Part shown: one piece after another, positions 62,509 through 64,000 of the stretch | How positions within the stretch are numbered: the stretch's first letter is position 1 | Layout of the letters: each line of letters starts with the position of its first letter | From: Pantoea alhagi | GTDB lineage: Bacteria; Pseudomonadota; Gammaproteobacteria; Enterobacterales; Enterobacteriaceae | Assembly (NCBI RefSeq): GCF_002101395.1 | Contig: NZ_CP019706.1 | Span: forward strand, 3,844,001-3,908,000 | Direction of reading: 5' to 3' | DNA: 64,000 nucleotides | The notes under the pieces: generated by a model | Seen by the model: only the letters and a program-made list of their open reading frames with translations | The model's database searches: none | Told to the model about the DNA's origin: nothing | Translations under genes and position numbers: made by a program

Positions 62509-62524
62509 TGCAAGCGGCATGCCA
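62509..62524 (-). promoter_or_regulatory. Sigma-54 (-24/-12) promoter of nasF
   Basis: On the minus strand TGGCATGCCGCTTGCA matches TGGCAC-N5-TTGCA at 10 of 11 defined positions. The start point would be near 62498, giving a leader of about 115 bases before the nasF ATG, close to the 119-base leader described in Klebsiella oxytoca. Confidence 0.85.
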
Positions 62525-62614
62525 GCTTTGAAATGCGCTCCGCAGGCGGCTTCAGGAGGCTGAACGCCCGGCGGCGCACTCTGGTGTGACATTTTACGCA
62601 CGCTGATTGTGCAG

Positions 62615-63859
62615 CTACCTGGTATGAGGTAGCGAGAAGACGGCAGCAACTTCTATCATCGCCCGCGCAACTTCACCGACCCGCTTATTTTGATCCATCG
62701 CCATTTTGCGCAGCGTATGCCATGCCTGTTGCTCATCGCACTGGTAATGCTGCATTAACAGCGCTTTGGCCCGGTCGATCTGCTTACGCTCCGTCAGCGT
62801 GGCGTGCATCGCCGCCAGCTCATCCTCTTGCGCCTGCAGGCGCTGAGCCTGATTCTCTATCAGCGCCAGCAGCGAACGTCCCAGCTGGGGCGCAATCCCC
62901 GCTGAGTCCAGCATGCCACCCTCCTCCAGCCAGGGGGTGTTAGTGACATACAGGCTGTAGCCTGACGGCTGCCGGCATGCTTCCGACAGCGTTGCGGCAT
63001 TTGCCGTTTCCAGCTGAGCAATGCCATCACGACAAATGCGCATTACCTGCTGCCGGAGCAGCTGTTCTGTCTGCTTCATGCCATCCAGCCGCTCACTGAG
63101 CAGCTGAAACCAGCGCTGCGCATCAGTACCGCGCGTGCTCATCCCGCTACAGGCGATGCGCCGCAGCTTTTCTGTTTCCTGTCCCGCTTCAGCGATGGCG
63201 TGCCAGGCCTGCAGGCTCTGCTCGTCGGCAAACTGGCAAAAAGTACTGAAGCTGCGATCCTGACTCTCCAGCAGCGTGACCAACTGCTGACGATCCGCTT
63301 TACTGAACGCGCCGGCGGCAAAGCCCGCCGCGCCGATTGCCCGCTCCTGCCCGGCCAGCTCTTTGCCCTGCATAAAGCTGAACAGCGCCAGCAACGCTCG
63401 TGACATGCTGTGGCTGGCGTTATCCGCCGCCTCGAATATCAGATGCAGCAGATGCCGTATCAGTTCGCTGTACTGCTGTATCGCAGCGGTATGGGGCAGC
63501 TTATGGCACAGCACCTCCTCACGCAGCGCCGTCAGCCCGCTTAACGCCTGTAGCGTCAGCGCCACGCGCCCGTAAAAACCGCTGGCAGCGGCCCGCTTTT
63601 CCGGCTCCGGCAACTGCGTCAGCATGCCGCTCAGCGCCTTATCAACTTCATCTTGCCGCGTGATGAGCTGCGGCAACGTTAAATCGCTGTCGCGGCAGAG
63701 CCAGAGCGTGGAGATGCCGCGTTCACGCTGGAGAGCGTGAATTAAAGCGCTAATCGCATCGAGCAGCGCCTCGCTATTTAACAGTTCCTGTAACGCTAAC
63801 CGCTCGCTTTCCCGTGACGCTGACCAGTAACGCCAGGCATAATCGGTGGTGTTTTGCAT
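62615..63859 (-). CDS. nasR: NasR nitrate/nitrite-responsive antiterminator
   Basis: 414 residues from ATG 63859 (MQNTTDYAWR); the frame stays open to 63955 but without family support. N-terminal NIT nitrate/nitrite-sensing four-helix domain (LIHALQRERGISTLWLCRDS with the sensing Arg-bearing helix) and C-terminal ANTAR RNA-binding domain (IDRAKALLMQHYQCDEQQAW...GEVARAMIEVA). On binding nitrate or nitrite it attaches to the nasF leader and prevents termination. It is transcribed separately from nasF, in the same direction. Confidence 0.95.
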   Translation of the reverse strand: MQNTTDYAWRYWSASRESERLALQELLNSEALLDAISALIHALQRERGISTLWLCRDSDLTLPQLITRQDEVDKALSGMLTQLPEPEKRAAASGFYGRVALTLQALSGLTALREEVLCHKLPHTAAIQQYSELIRHLLHLIFEAADNASHSMSRALLALFSFMQGKELAGQERAIGAAGFAAGAFSKADRQQLVTLLESQDRSFSTFCQFADEQSLQAWHAIAEAGQETEKLRRIACSGMSTRGTDAQRWFQLLSERLDGMKQTEQLLRQQVMRICRDGIAQLETANAATLSEACRQPSGYSLYVTNTPWLEEGGMLDSAGIAPQLGRSLLALIENQAQRLQAQEDELAAMHATLTERKQIDRAKALLMQHYQCDEQQAWHTLRKMAMDQNKRVGEVARAMIEVAAVFSLPHTR

Positions 63860-63958
63860 TATCAACCGCCCCGTTAACCTTATCCCGCTCAGGATCAAGC
63901 AAAGTACGTGCCGCTTATCGCAACAGGCAAGCGATAGCTTTTGCTTATATTTCACGCA

Positions 63959-63982
63959 TCAGCCTCAAGTTGTTGAGGCTGA
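63959..63982. repeat. Perfect inverted repeat upstream of nasR
   Basis: 10-bp arms TCAGCCTCAA/TTGAGGCTGA around a GTTG loop, 100 bases before the nasR start. There is no T-run on either side, so an operator or the terminator of a gene beyond the window are both possible. Confidence 0.5.
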
Positions 63983-64000
63983 TAACCGATACCGTAAGTA

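Noticed and set aside
62487..62512. Second hexaloop hairpin in the nasF leader (TGCA/ACGT palindromic stem, loop AAGACA)
   Set aside because: It overlaps the sigma-54 -12 element and the predicted start point near 62498, so it would not be fully transcribed; its loop also lacks G at position 4.
62573..62596. NtrC-like dyad GCAC...GGTGTG upstream of nasF
   Set aside because: Half-sites are too close together compared with the NtrC consensus; not called.
1..64000. CRISPR arrays, tRNA or rRNA genes, transposases
   Set aside because: Looked for regularly spaced repeats, cloverleaf-like and rRNA-like stretches and transposase motifs; none seen. A covariance-model scan would settle small RNAs.

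Overview
The window is a chromosomal segment of an enteric gammaproteobacterium. Its backbone follows the Escherichia coli order ydiV-nlpC-btuDEC-ihfA-pheTSM-rplT-rpmI-infC-thrS, then ydiY-ydiZ-yniA-yniB-hxpB-ydjM-tcyP-katE-osmE-nadE-cho-spy-astEBDAC. Protein divergence from E. coli and the lineage-specific insertions suggest Erwiniaceae (Pantoea/Erwinia/Mixta-like). The genus is inference and cannot be fixed by reading alone.

Layout. 1-11700 (minus strand): a cut-off YdiV-like anti-flagellar EAL protein, the B12 uptake genes, IHF-alpha and the phenylalanyl/threonyl-tRNA synthetase and ribosomal protein block. The classic controls are readable: the pheM leader peptide and attenuator, the AUU start of infC and the thrS operator anticodon-like arm. 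11900-12400: a two-gene nested phage spanin (Rz/Rz1) remnant. 12613-18395: a tightly overlapping four-gene operon of a cytosolic non-selenium formate dehydrogenase, a DUF1641 protein and a complete short bd-type quinol oxidase. This is the most unusual system in the window. 18456-36314: E. coli-like housekeeping and stress genes (two LexA-type sites, katE, osmE, nadE, cho, spy). Inserted among them are an orphan Fur-boxed iron-siderophore binding protein, kduID, a Bcr-type efflux pump and a Tat-exported SDR. 36794-39218: an enolase-superfamily sugar-acid enzyme with its MFS transporter. 39257-45381: the complete arginine succinyltransferase operon astCADBE behind a sigma-54 promoter.

45879-48496: a second bd-type oxidase (CioAB type) with a DUF2474 small subunit. 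48669-50177: an HNH nuclease toxin with a SUKH/YrhA-type immunity protein and what looks like a frame-disrupted N-terminus. 50290-51726: a YchO-like inverse autotransporter. 51875-63859: a full assimilatory nitrate/nitrite module (nasR, nasFED, a nasC-nasB in-frame fusion, nasA, cobA). It has a sigma-54 promoter, an ANTAR-type hexaloop hairpin and a terminator ahead of nasF.

Functional links. The nitrate module imports nitrate (NasFED) and reduces it to nitrite (NasA with the NasC domain) and ammonium (NasB), while CobA feeds siroheme synthesis. The ast operon recovers nitrogen from arginine. Both carry sigma-54 promoters, consistent with shared Ntr control. No tRNA, rRNA, CRISPR array, transposase or insertion sequence was seen.
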